A stretch of DNA of 64,000 nucleotides, from the NCBI RefSeq assembly GCF_047663525.1, contig NC_092587.1, forward strand, positions 43,050,501 to 43,114,500. The letters run 5' to 3'. This document shows, in pieces, positions 41,236-52,925 of the stretch (the stretch's first letter is position 1; each line of letters begins with the position of its first letter). This DNA comes from Anas platyrhynchos (taxonomy: Eukaryota > Chordata > Aves > Anseriformes > Anatidae). The position numbers were made by a program, and so were the translations under genes. The notes under the pieces are model-generated. The model saw nothing but the letters and a program-made list of their open reading frames with translations, searched no databases and was not told the origin of the DNA.

Positions 41236-42039
41236 AGTTTAAGTGACTATAGTCATGAGGTGGGCTACACTTCCTTGAGCAGGAAGTCCTGCCTACACAT
41301 GGTCAGGTCCACTACCCAATCAGGCCTTAAAACTGTTATCGTGTATGTGCGTGCTAAGGATATAGCTTCTCTGCCTAACGCTGAACTGTTCCAGTGCTAA
41401 TACTCAGTTAGTCAGATACACTGAATTAAAAATCAGCATTGGAGTCTTTGTTAGCTGCAATGACTATGTTAGAACCACTGCTATCCATCTACTTAATCCT
41501 TGTCAGTCATTACAACAGGATTCAGAGGATTAATCTGCAAATATGTTATGCCGCATGCTGTATAAAAGATGAACTATTTTGAATATGATGCATGTGTTTT
41601 CATGTTTACAGTCTTAAATGCACATTAAAAATACTCACAGCAGAAATCTGAGTAGATTTCTATAGAGTCAGATCATATTTTTCTGTAAAATACGTAAGGG
41701 CTATTCTGTGTGGCTAAGGTCCACATGGTTTGCACATTCCCTGTGCCATTATTTTTGTCCTTCTTGCTCCCAGTCTGGCAGTGCATGGTCCCCAGACCAA
41801 ACCTGCTTCAAGTCTATCTGTGCCACTGGAGAGATAAAAGGAGAATTTGAAACAGAGCACTCTGTATATTTCTTATCCTTTTGAATTTGTACTTTCGCAA
41901 GTGCAAAGTACAACACGGCTCCACTCAAGCTCACAGTGCTCAATGTAGGAGAGAACTGCCAGACACACTAATAAAAGCAACGTGGAGGAGATTGTAAGGT
42001 ACTTCCCCATGCAGGACTATATTTTTTCATAGCTATTTT
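41236..42039. other. Sequence downstream of the env remnant
   Basis: It might include the start of a 3' LTR, but I cannot define its ends. No gene recognised. Confidence 0.3.
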
Positions 42040-42095
42040 TTGCTTCTTCTTTTTTTATTTTTATTTTTATATTATTTATTTATTTATTTTAAATT
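42040..42095. repeat. T-rich / (TTTA)n low-complexity tract
   Basis: TTTTTATTTTTATTTTTATA then (TTTA)n units. Confidence 0.9.
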
Positions 42096-42279
42096 TTAGA
42101 GCTGTGTTTACCATGACCGTGACATATCCATTATGTTCTGGTTGGACATTAGGAGGAACCCAAATTGGGAGAGAATTAAATTCAGCAGCTGCAGGTTTGT
42201 TGCTTCCTCTACAACTTGTCCTGCACGCAGGGCCTATTAACCAATGGTCCCACTATCACATTAAAGGGGATTTACCAGA

Positions 42280-42431
42280 GTCCAGTGTTTGCTTGTTTCA
42301 CAGCCCTACTAAGGGCTTTCATTGGAACAGTTTCACAAACTTGAAAGTATTTGCAGTCCAGCATTTGCCTGTTTTGGAGAATCGCCAAGGGTTTCCACTG
42401 AAACAGTGTCACAAAGTTGAACATATTTAAT
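42280..42431 (+). repeat. Diverged 76-bp tandem duplication, possibly LTR U3
   Basis: Two units start GTCCAGTGTTTGCTTGTTT (42280) and GTCCAGCATTTGCCTGTTT (42356). They share the internal GGGCTTTCATTGGAACAG/GGGTTTCCACTGAAACAG and the ending AACTTGAAAGTATTT/AAGTTGAACATATTT. An AATAAA follows at about 42,430, as in a retroviral LTR. Confidence 0.65.
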
Positions 42432-43559
42432 AAAGTGACAGATATAACAGATTAGTAATATAACAGATTAGGAATTAGGAAACACCTAATGAAGCAAAAG
42501 GTTTCACTTGGGCACCGTGGCCCTCAAGATTCTCTTCTGCCATCAAAACAGGGCTGTCCCACCACCACAAGACTCCCTCCTTCAGCAACCTCTCATACCG
42601 AGCTTGAGGACCTCCATCCGCAAAGGCTGATTATGAGATAAACAGGAGTAGGCTGCTCAATGACCCTTGGCAGAAGGTCGATGCTTATCAGTGATGCTAA
42701 CAAGTCTGACTGTTCTCCACATGCACAGGATAATCTTTCCCACACATCCAAGTCAGGGCTGGTGAGTGCTCTTTGCTTCTGGGTGTGGGTTGTCTGCAGA
42801 TAGCCGGTGAACCTCCTTCCGTGGCACTGTGGGGAGGACAGCTACGGGCAGCCAGAATGGGGACCATGATCCAGATGTGGCTGTTGGGGCAAGGAGGGCA
42901 GCAGTACAGTACCAAAGTATGCTTTGGTACAGTTTTCTCTTCGGCTACTTGCCACCTTATGCCACTACACTGCCAGTGTCTTACTGAGCATTGACATTCC
43001 CAGTATTTGGAGAAAGAATTCTCTTTGCTTGTCTTTCTAAATTCCCCAGATATGTATTGTATTTATCGAGCTGGGGATTAACTGCTGTTCCATAATAACT
43101 AAGGCGGCTTATTGCCCTTAAACATGAAACTTAACATAGCAGATGACCGATCCAAGGAGGATCAAACGCAGACAGTTTTGCAGCACTTGTGGCCTGGCCA
43201 CCAATGAGCTCTGCGGAGACCCTGCTGCCGGAGTCTAAAGGAGCGGACAGCCAGAAGATGACACATACATCTGCCCCCAGCCCCATATACCCCAAGGGGC
43301 CACAGAGCCTACCAGCCGGCTGCTGTCTAAGCCAGATATTTCTCAGAAACTGAAAGGGAAGCAAGCCCGCTGTGCAGAACCGCCACCGTCGCGCTGTGCT
43401 GCACCAGGAGGCAGGCCTGCTGCTCTGCTGGCGGGAGGAAGCTGGGCCACAAGCATCCACCCCACACTCCGCTCTCCTCCAAAGGCTCCGTGCTGTCCCC
43501 ATTGGAACCCTCCCTTTCGGCTCTGTGGAGTAATTGCCTAAGGCGACTAGGAAAATTAA

Positions 43560-44250
43560 ACTAATACTCACATTTGAAAGAGAATGTACAGCACTGAAGA
43601 AGCTTTCGGGGTGGAGTGTAGCTGCATTACCTAAGTGTTCCCTAGGTCTCTAACCTTAGGTGTTATCGCACTAGGGGAACCTGGTGTGCTAATTCTGAGA
43701 GGAACTGTGCAGAGGGTGGAGCGGAGTGGAGACACCACGGCCAGGCTCTGTGATAAGATGGGAACTGAAAGGTACATTGGAACCAATAAGCTGCTTATTT
43801 GCTATCCTGGGCCAACAGCCTGCCATGTTATTGACAAAATATTTCCTTTTGGTTAACTTTGCTCATTATAATATCATTACAATACCAAAACACACCTCCA
43901 TCCCAAAAGCTACCCACCTCCAAGTTGCGACCACCTCACACTGAGCACGTGCTCTGAATTTCTTGGAGCCTGTGCCTTTAAACAAAAGCGAGAAAATTTA
44001 GCAGCAGTCATGACAAAGGTATGGATGACCAGAGTCACTCAATCTCCACCTAAAAGATAAAAGATAGAAAATAATATAAATTGGCCTAAGAGAGAAGGGA
44101 TGTTAGGGAAGACACCATCGTGACTTCTGGGATCAGTCAGCGGGCTGAGTCTCCCTCCCCCCAAGTGGAACCCTCCATTTTGGCTCCCGTGGCCTGGCAG
44201 CTGCCACCCCCTGTGACTCTGTTCTTGCTGGCCCTTTGGCACCGCCACGG
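43560..44250 (+). mobile_element. Possible LTR-retroelement-derived segment
   Basis: Segments such as ATAATATCATTACAATACCA and AAGACACCATCGTGACTTCT look to me like parts of common avian ERV LTRs. I cannot define both ends or a target duplication, so this is a weak call. Confidence 0.3.
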
Positions 44251-44255
44251 CAGTA

Positions 44256-44330
44256 TTGTGTTGTGTTGTGTTGTGCTGTGCTGTGCTGTGCTGTGCTGTG
44301 CTGTGCTGTGCTGTGTTGTGTTGTGTTGTG
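44256..44330. repeat. Pentanucleotide microsatellite (YTGTG)15
   Basis: Fifteen 5-bp units without interruption: four TTGTG, eight CTGTG, three TTGTG. Long open frames of Cys/Val or Thr/Gln/His repeats across it are artefacts. Confidence 0.97.
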
Positions 44331-45965
44331 CTCGGCTGGCCGGCATTCACGGTTTGGCACCTGCCTTCATGGAGGCAGCAGTGCCAGCAGCACTGCGTCC
44401 CCATTCACCCCCCCACCCCAGGCTCTCCTGAAATCTAGGACATTTTTCTGAGGATTTGGGGATGAGAAAGCAGAGTGCCATGCGGCTTTGTACCAGACCA
44501 CTCTTTGTTGGTGAAAAGGGAGAGGGAAGCACAAAGGTGCTTGGTTCCAGTGAAGTCCTTTGACACAAACATGCCCAGACCTGGTGCTGCGGCCTGAATT
44601 TCTCACAGAATATCTGCAGAGCACACGGACGCCAGTGCCGTGTGGTGAGGCAGGCAACACAGATGGGTTATGAGGTGGAGCTGGGGCAACCCTTCCCTTC
44701 TGCCCCACTGCTACAAATTTGTAAGGACTGCTGTGCATTGCTCTTACCTCTTCCTGGTGAGAGGAAAGGAAGAGCACAGGGTGTGAGGTGAAGGAGTTCG
44801 GAAACGTGCTACAAAGGCACTGAGGTTGGCCTCTACCTTACCACTGTGTTAAGCACCTGTACTTTCTCTCTCAGTATTTTAAATGCTGCCTCAGCAGAGA
44901 TGTCACACACCTCCACCAAGAGGTCCCTGTGCGGTTGCAACCATCCCTTTCCATTTGCCCAGGGGACCGGGCTGGCTTTGCTCACTGTGACACACTTTTC
45001 TCCCTCGTGCCCACTCCTTCCCTCCTCCAGACTATCCCAAACAATAGGAGGTTTTGTCTCCACTCGGCATCCAGCAGCGGCGGTTCCTCAAGCCCCTAAG
45101 CCCTATATTGTGTGTGCGCCCTGGACTTAACCAGCACATTCCTGCCAGAGGTTAAGCCTGGGTGCCACGTGGATAATCTGAGATTTTTTTGCCTCCTGCT
45201 CCTCCAAGTGACCATGACAATAATAGGCCCGTGTGCATCGGCTGTTTTCCTGCCCCTTATGTCTTCTATCCATGGATGCTTTGTCACGACCACCCACACA
45301 ATGGTATCATTCAGCACTGGTGGTGTCTTCGACCTGCCTGGTCCCAAAGCTGGCAACAGTCAGAGCGTGAGCCCCAACAGACCGGAGGGCTGCGAGGAAA
45401 GCTGTGGCCATGGTATGAGAGTGGGACTGGAGTGAGCTGCTAGAGTTGCAAAAGGGATCTTTGGAGCGCAAGAACAAGAAGGGCTGGAAGCTGGGAAGGC
45501 AGGGCACCACGGTGGGTGTCCCGAGCACAGCAACATTTTCGGGAACAAAGCAGGAAATCAGTGCTCAGGCAAGGATGGCAGCTGGGAAAGAGAAGCCAAG
45601 TGCTGGCCTTGGCAGGGGACAGGAGGGAAGGAGAATTTACCTTTTTCTTCCACATTGAAAATTCCCTTTTTCCCCTTCTCTCCTAGACATCAAGCTCTTT
45701 GCTCTGGCACTGGACTCCAGGCCAGAGTGCTAGGCCTCCCTCCTCATGTGGTTGCTTTCTTTCCTGATTAAAAGTGATTAGGCAGCCCTAAAGCCCGCAG
45801 AAATGTGACCGATGGGGATGGAGACAAAGAAGCCATTCAAGATCTCTTAAATCCCCAAGGCACTATTTAGAGAGCCCTGAAGAGAGCCCTGGAGCAGAAC
45901 CACCCCATCACTGCCTACCTGTTCTCCCTCCTTCTGTGCCCTTCCTCACCAGCATCTTCTCCACC
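44331..45965 (+). other. Region upstream of the globin gene
   Basis: No coding exon recognised. The last 200 bp contain GATTA cores at 45766-45770 and 45776-45780 and a TATA-like CTATTTAGA at about 45863, roughly 100 bp before the globin start codon. Confidence 0.4.
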
Positions 45966-46060
45966 ATGCCCTTCTCTGAAGCGGAGGTGCAGAGTGCCCG
46001 TGGTGCTTGGGAGAAGATCTATGTGGATGCCGAGGACAATGGGACAGCAGTGCTGGTCAG
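45966..46060 (+). CDS. GBE: Globin E exon 1
   Basis: 31 codons plus AG; donor CAG|GTAAGG. Helices A and B up to B12. Confidence 0.9.
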
Positions 46061-49000
46061 GTAAGGAAAGAGCCTACCCCGCTCTACCGCAGAGGGTTCA
46101 GCCAGGAACGGCAAGAAGGATGGAGCTGCCACCTAGAAGCACCTCGCGATGTGTTTGACGCAGCCCTCGCCAGAAATATTTTGGTTTGCTGGGGTTTATA
46201 CCGCTTCAGGGAGGAAATAGTGCAGAGGAGGGATCCATACAAAGAAAAGCAAAAAGAAAGGGAGGAGAGGGCTGGAAAAGGAGGAAGAGACTGGAATGAT
46301 TTCTTTACTGCACCCTACCAATCCCCCCGTAAATAGTGATGTATTTAAGGTAAAGAAAATAAAGTATGGTATAAAACAGAACAGGAACAAAACATGGGCC
46401 CTATTTCCCAATTTCCCTTTACCTCTGAACTACTTGAATCATTTTTTTCACATGTATATCTTCAGTACTTCTCTTGTGAGTCCCCTTCAGCCTTTCCAGT
46501 CTATAACTCGTATGTTTCATTGTATTTTGTCCCTCCTGTGATCTTTCCTCTTTTAGTCCTCACCCCGTTTTCTTCTCATCTCTCATAAGACACACATTTC
46601 TTCTATTCACTTTTCATATACCCTCTCTCAGGTGGGACTTACATCACCTCCATGTGCACTGGTCAGCCCAAATACTCTTTCTGTTCAGCACACCTTTGGT
46701 CTTCTTGTATATCACACCTTGTGCCTCAATAAATGTTATTCTCTGCTCTTTCCCTCTGTGGTCTACATACCCTGAGGACAGTTAGGGTTAGAAGTACAGT
46801 TATTAAATGTTAGCATCCAGTGGTTTGGCTCCTCAGGGTGTTTTACTGTAGAAAGTTTAGTCTTAGTGTCCCACAGACCCAGCCCAACCTTTAGAGAAGC
46901 TCTGGGCCCCGCAGTGCAAGAGAGACATGGACATACTGGGGAGAGCCCCACAGAGGGCTGATGAAGGGACCAGAGCAACTCTCCTGTGAAGAGAGGCTGA
47001 GAGCTGGGGCCATTCAGCCTGGGGAAGAGGAGGCTCGGGGGGAATTATCGATGTTTATAGGTACATGAAGGGAGGGTGCAAAGAGGATGGAGCCAGGCAC
47101 TTGTCAGTGGCAGGACAAGAGGTACTGGGCACAAACTGGAACACAGGAGGTTCCCTCTGAACATCTGGAAGCACTTCTTCACTGCGTGGGTGACTGAGCA
47201 CTGCCACAGGTTGCCCAGAGAGATTTTGGAGTCTCCCCTCTTGGAGATCCTTGTGTCCACCTGGACATGGTCCTGGGCAGCCTGCTCTGGGTGTCCCTGC
47301 TTGAGCAGGGGGCTTGGACTAAATAACCTCCAGAGTTCCCTTCCAACTCCAACCATTCTGTGATTCTGTGAAATGCAGTCTGGAATTTGCTAATGCTGTT
47401 TTAGGCAGGTAACTGGTTTATCCAACAAAGTAACCTGTTTTCTTACAAGCTTGACCAACGTGACTGTAATTGAGATATTATAACAGACAATTCCTTTATG
47501 AGAGGCATCGAACTGTGTTACCTTTGAATAAATGAAATGAGCAGTACTGAGTACACAAACAATAATCCATCACAAGCAGAAGAAAGCTCTGGGATGGACT
47601 CCAGGAAGGGGTTACCTAAGAAAAACAATGGTTGGTTTCTCCTTGAAAATACCCATTAAGATCAAAGTGGAGACATCTGCTGTCCAGAACATCCTTGTGA
47701 CTGTGCACTGTCACACCCGCCCTGCCTGAATGCGTTCCCATGTCTCTGTGGATTGTATCTCCACCTAACTCCGAAGAGGTGTTTGCTTCAGGAGCAGTGG
47801 AGTTAATTCAGGAGAGGGCAGGCAGGCTGCTCCATGCAGATAGCACAGTTTCAGGTGCCTCCTGGCGTTAGGATGTGGAGCCACAGTTGCACATCCCTGT
47901 GAAGAAATAAGTGAAACTTGGGAGCAAAAGCAAAGCTGGTCAAACTGCTGTGAGTGACCCTCTCAGAAGAGCATAGGCCAGCAGCAAGCGCAGTGGTTTT
48001 AAGAAGCAGTGAGCCGAGTGCCCTGGGGAGACACAAGAAGGGTCAGGCTGCTGTGGGCACAGGGGTCATGCGTGGCTGGGAAGGGCAAAGGAGAACAAAG
48101 AAGTGCATGGGAAAGAGGAGTTTGTTCTAATAAAGGGAAGGAAAAAGGCCAACAAATACATAATGCAAGGCCTGGCACATGAATTCGTGTCTGCATTGGT
48201 ACCTCAGTCCGCAAATTAGGCCCTCTCTCATTTCTCCACAGGATGTTTACTGAGCACCCAGATACCAAGTCCTACTTCACACATTTCAAAGGCATGGACT
48301 CCGCCGAAGAGATGAAACAGTCGGATCAGGTCAGGGGCCATGGCAAGAGGGTTTTCACTGCCATCAACGACATGGTGCAGCACCTGGACAACACTGAAGC
48401 TTTTCTTGGGATACTGAACCCGCTTGGCCAGAAACATGCCACCCAGCTCAAGGTCGACCCCAAAAACTTCAGGGTGAGCCAGCATCCATCTTCTCTGGGG
48501 GGTGTAGTAGTGACGGAATGATGTCTTCCCCTTGGAGGGGAAGAGCTGAGGAAAACAGGCTTTGTATGTGTAAATATATATAGGCGAGTGGAGTGGAGAT
48601 AGTGGAAGGTGAGATGCTCAGTGTGGGAAGACTGCAGGAATGAGATGCCTGGCATCCGTTGGAGAGAAGGCTGTGCAGCAGTTGATGTACAAGCAAGTCT
48701 GCTCTGGTGGGAGCTGCAGACATGCCCATGAGTTGTAGCAGGTTTTCTCAGTGCAACAGTTGTCATTTTATCACAAGACACAGAAAAGCAGCCTACACTG
48801 AGCTTCAGTCCATGATGTCTATTTCTCTCTAATATCAGCAACTGAGCTTTACCAGGACACCTGAAACACTTGTTATTGAGCAACAACAGCAACAGCATTG
48901 CCATCGCTAAACAAACAGATGTGATACATAGAGGACCAAATGGCTTTCCCAAGTCCACCTGAAGTCACCAGCAGAGTGCATTTGTCTCTACCTAAGTCTT

Positions 49001-49392
49001 TAAGTGATTGTGTATATCAGGGCAGTCAACATTAAATAGAGATGGGGTGGTTAAAAATACAACAGTGACTGCAATTTGGGGTGAATTCTATGATGCATCT
49101 AATTTCCCACAACCTATTTCCAGTTCTGCGCACTACATACTCCTGAATTGCTTTTGTACCCCCTTTCCATTCTCCAAAAACCACAACTTAAAAATATGTT
49201 TTATCGTGCCTCCATTTATTATGGAGGAAATTTCACACTGTTTCTTCCCTTCTCCCTGTTTAGATCATCTGTGACATCATCTTGCAAATGATGGAGGAGA
49301 AATTTGGTGGAGACTGCAAAGCCTCTTTTGAGAAGGTGACCAATGAAATCTGCACTCACCTGAACAATGTCTACAAAGAAGCGGGTTGGTGA
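45966..49392 (+). CDS. GBE: Globin E (eye globin), three exons, 151 aa
   Basis: A haem-binding respiratory globin of the myoglobin-related vertebrate lineage. Exons: 45966-46060, 48242-48473 and 49264-49392 (456 nt). Introns fall at B12.2 (split Arg codon AG|G) and G7.0, the ancestral vertebrate globin positions. CD1 Phe is residue 44, distal His E7 is His65 (RGHGKRV) and proximal His F8 is His97 (PLGQKHATQL). The protein starts MPFSEAEVQSARGAWEKIYV and ends VYKEAGW. The sequence is not alpha- or beta-haemoglobin, and it lacks the N- and C-terminal extensions of cytoglobin. Together with the bird context, the best match from memory is globin E, reported as a photoreceptor oxygen-supply protein in chicken. 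The start has a strong CCACCATGC context. Assignment to globin E rather than another GbY/Mb-like globin is the main uncertainty. Confidence 0.88.
46885..47373 (+). mobile_element. CR1 3' fragment in globin E intron 1, plus orientation
   Basis: It reads toward a 3' end of CCATTCTGTGATTCTGTGAA at 47,354-47,373. Earlier segments (AGAGGCTGAGAGCTGGGGCC, CATTCAGCCTGGGGAAGAGG, CTTCTTCACTGCGTGG) match the CR1 ORF2 C-terminus and 3' UTR. It is the only CR1 copy in the window on the plus strand. Confidence 0.87.
47374..48241 (+). other. Rest of globin E intron 1
   Basis: No exon or repeat recognised. Confidence 0.5.
48242..48473 (+). CDS. GBE: Globin E exon 2
   Basis: Acceptor TTTCTCCACAG|G, donor AGG|GTGAGC. 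It carries CD1 Phe, E7 His and F8 His, the haem-pocket exon. Phase 0 at its end. Confidence 0.92.
48474..49263 (+). other. Globin E intron 2
   Basis: No other feature recognised. Confidence 0.55.
49264..49392 (+). CDS. GBE: Globin E exon 3
   Basis: Acceptor CTCCCTGTTTAG|ATC. 42 codons from IICDIILQMMEEKFGG to EAGW, then TGA. Helices G and H. Confidence 0.92.
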   Translation: MICDIILQMMEEKFGGDCKASFEKVTNEICTHLNNVYKEAGW

Positions 49393-50265
49393 GGAAGTGT
49401 AACCTCTAGCCTCTTCAAACTTCTCACTAGCACTGATTTGCTGCTTTTGGGCCTCCAGCCACAGTTGGAAGAGCAAAAAAGTAAAAAAAGCAAAAAATAT
49501 ATGATAGGTGTTAATGTCAATAATTTCTGTAGCGAACTGAGTTTCCACAGTTAAATGAAAACTGCAGATACAACAAAGCCAAACAAATCCTGACGTGCCT
49601 TGCAGCTGAGGTGCTCCAAGTGGGTTCCTCTGACTACAGTCCTTGGAGACTACATTTAAAGACCAAGACTTGAAGCTTGCTGTTCCTGAAAGACTTGCTC
49701 CTTTCAGCAGCAACAGCCCAGAGAGAGAACCAGCAACTCCTTACCTTTCCATCCTCATCAATGATGAGCAGAAGACCATTTTGAAGCATTTCCTGGGTCA
49801 GGGACTTTGTAGAGGTCATTTTTTAAGAGACATGGGAGTTTCACATTTGAACCGCAGCAATGCGAGCAGAGGGGAGTGCTCCGTTTTTGGAGGAGACTAA
49901 CATCTGGAAAAGAGACAGGGACAGCCCCAACTTGGGCAGGTCAACAGAGTCCCCCAGCTTGGGGAGAGGTGACTCAGAGCAGCTTCCAGTGCAGGTGGGG
50001 ACATCTGCAGTGCCTGTATTTCTTGCTGCTACTCCCAGAAAATTGCTCTGGCCATGTGCCCAGGAGACAGCAATAACACCCAGCTCACTGTCGCCCACAC
50101 TACCTCTCCTGCCGCAAGGCCTGTGTCTCCCTTCAGCTTAACTGAGTCCAGAACTGTTTAATTGCTTTTCCTTAGCCGTGGTGAAATCATCAGCTGATAA
50201 CTGCAAATAACCACATGCCGTTTTGCTTAAGTGTAACACAATAAACAAAAAGAAAGCTGGTGTGT
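49393..50265 (+). other. Globin E 3' untranslated region (predicted)
   Basis: From the TGA stop to about 20 bp past AATAAA at 50240-50245. Intronless sequence without another gene. Confidence 0.55.
50240..50245 (+). terminator. Globin E poly(A) signal
   Basis: Canonical AATAAA followed within about 20 bp by a GT-rich stretch (GGTGTGTCC...TTTGTGGCGTGG), the expected downstream element. Confidence 0.75.
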
Positions 50266-52848
50266 CCTCTCCTTTGTGGCGTGGAAAAGGCCCTTGCAAT
50301 GCACAGGCCTTGCGGGAGCAGTGGCTGGGTACAGTGCATGGACACGGGTGGTACTGGGGGTACCAAAACCAGCTCAAGCCACCACCCAGACAGCCATCAC
50401 ACTCGCAGTAAGCATGCTCCTCTGATGACGGGAAAGGAAACGAAAAGTGAAACGATTCAATGATTTTGTAAATGGTTAAAAATGCAGAATTCCTTTTCAT
50501 CCAATGCATAGTTTTCTTTACCCATCCCATTTGTTTGGCAAAAGATGCTGAAACCCCAAAGTCCAGACCATGAACTCTTGCCAGAGAGGGAGGATAGGGC
50601 AGGCTGCTCTACAGGGTGCAATATTCTGCCCTGTTAGGGGAGAACGGGAAGCATATTGCACAGCATCTTCAAAATCTCAAATCCCTTAGAGGCAGAACAA
50701 GTAAATTTAACACTCTGAAATGCTCAAAGCAACTCCCCTTTTTATTTATGTGTTGTAATGCACCTGCCGATGCCATGTGCCATGAAATGGATGCCTGGCA
50801 TGGCAGGCTCCTTCTTGCCATCGGCATCCTGAGCTGACAGGGTCCTGACAGCAGCAGCTGATAGCGTAAGGCTCATTCAAAAAAGCTCAGGCTTAAGAAG
50901 AGAGGGAAAGGTCTCAGTGAGATAACAAATTTGTGACGTAGCATGGGTTGTATGACAAGTGCCCATGATAACTTGAATCAGCTAAGTTTGTATCTTAAGC
51001 CAGAATAGGGCAAACACAGGAAAAATACCACAGAGGGGAAAGGGTGTGAGAGGGAACTAATGGAGGACATTTATCACTTGGGCTAATGAAAATCCAAACA
51101 CTTTCTAGTCATGTAGCTGGAGAAATAAAGCATCCCCACAAGTAAAACTTGATCTTGTAGAGATGAGCAAACACTTTTCTGATTCGAAATATTACCTAAA
51201 CACTGTAGAAAGGCAGATGCACTTACATTCAGTTCATCAGCTTTGTTGAGTGAACTCAGACCTTCCAGTGCTTCCCTACAGGTGCTGGGGTGGGGGCAGC
51301 TTTGGTAAAATTCAGGGAATAGGAAAGAAATAAAGGAACACAGGCAAATCAGTGAGAGAAGTCTGAAAAAAATCATCCACTGTAGTGACAAAGCAGGAAC
51401 TTGCACTCGCTGGGCATCCGTGTGCCCAGCTGCAATGGCACAGCCGGAGGAAGGTGGTGAGGGCACGGCCCTGGCAGGAACATGCCGCAGTGTTTCTGCC
51501 CCGTGCTGGGTGCCAGGGAGGTTCTGCTAGAGCAGGAGAGGAGCGGCAGAGCCTCAACTGCCTTACAAAGCACTTCTGGCACATGCAGTGCAGTGGATTT
51601 GAGCCAGTTCAGGGCATGGTTACACTAGTCAGATTGCGCGTGGTCAGCATCAAACAAGCCTAGGTCACGTAAGTGATTTTTTTTTTTTTCCCCAGCATGA
51701 GCCAGCAGCATCCCTGACTGAACTACTTGTTTCCTTGGCGGGGAGTAGAAATAGCAGCCTGTTGTTCTGCAGTATTTTGTATGCTCACCTCGGAGAGCCC
51801 AGACTTCTGGCATCCCTGGTGGCATTTTGCAGGAGGAAGCACTGCTGCGGTGCAGCTCCCCCTGCACAGCCCCCCGGGAGCAGGCGAGCTAGGGGCACGC
51901 TGCTGGTGCTGCTGATGCTGCTGATCTCCACCCCGCTCCCCGGCGGAATCCAGCTCTGCACTGCGTTACAGACAGAGGCAGAACTGCAGGACAAGGCAGA
52001 CAATGGCTCCGAAATGTCAGAGCTGACACCTCGACTACGGTCTCATCATCCATCAAAGCAGTCGCTGCCCTGCCCTGTTGGAAGTCAGCAGTTCTTCATC
52101 CCGTTGCTCTGCTGCAAACCATTTTTAGCCTGGGAAGATGGCAGCACTGTGAGAAGTTGCAGTGGTTAGACACAAAGCCCCCAAGCCACTTATCACTGTC
52201 TAGTGATGGACACGCAGCCTCTCTGAGCCAGCGACATGAACAATGTTTAACCTTTGCACTCCTCACTGCGCATCACCATCAATACTCCGCTACAGTCAGC
52301 GTTAGGCAGATGATTTCAGCCTGGGAAGGGGCTGTTTGGTGACAGTGACTTCTGCTGTTGGCTGGGCTGTTCGCCACCCGTGTCGCTGCAGGACAACCCT
52401 GCCTGCCTGGCGCGTGGGGTGCAGCGCTGCCAGGAGTCTGGGAAGCTGCCCGGGATGATGGTCACCCCAGTAACAGGAGGAGAAAAGCCAGAGCCAGGAG
52501 GGAATTTTGTAATTGCCCTTGTGTGACTGTCCCTTGTGCGCCCACAAAGGGAAAGCAGAGATAAAGAGGAGAGCTGGTGCTAGGAACAAACGTTTCTTCC
52601 TCTCTTTTGTTTCCACCTGCTGATATGGCTCCCAGCAGTTCGCTCTTTCCTGGTTTTTCAGGCTGCAGTGAAAGCCAAAGCTCCAGGTCTTAGTGAGAAG
52701 AATGAAAGAAATGCACCAGCGGTCACCGTGCAAAAATTTATTGCTAAGAAGCAGGTAGAAAAAAAAGTGATCGAAGCCAGAAAAAAAGAGCAAGAACCAT
52801 GAGACTCACGGAGGGTCATGCTGATGCTTTTTATAAGCCGCTGCATCA
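50266..52848. other. Intergenic, no gene supported
   Basis: A T run at 51678-51690 and an unsupported signal-peptide-like frame at about 51,890-52,169 (see findings) are the only notable items. Confidence 0.4.
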
Positions 52849-52925
52849 AGAATCGCAGAATGGCTGAGGTGGGAAGGGACTGCAGTCTCTTCCTCTTGCT
52901 GAACAAAGGGCAGCTACCCTGATGG
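52849..52925 (-). mobile_element. Short CR1 3'-end fragment
   Basis: AGAATCGCAGAATGGCTGAG then GTGGGAAGGGACTGCAG on the plus strand is the reverse complement of a CR1 3' terminus. It is only about 75 bp long. Confidence 0.6.

Noticed and set aside
43131-43571. 146-aa minus-strand open frame
   Set aside because: No domain, no exon signals, and it lies in a region of probable LTR debris.
44120-44451. Cys/Val/Leu- and Thr/Gln/His-repeat open frames
   Set aside because: Direct translations of the pentanucleotide microsatellite.
44833-45063. 76-aa minus-strand frame ahead of globin E
   Set aside because: Helical-looking stretch only; no splice signals or family match.
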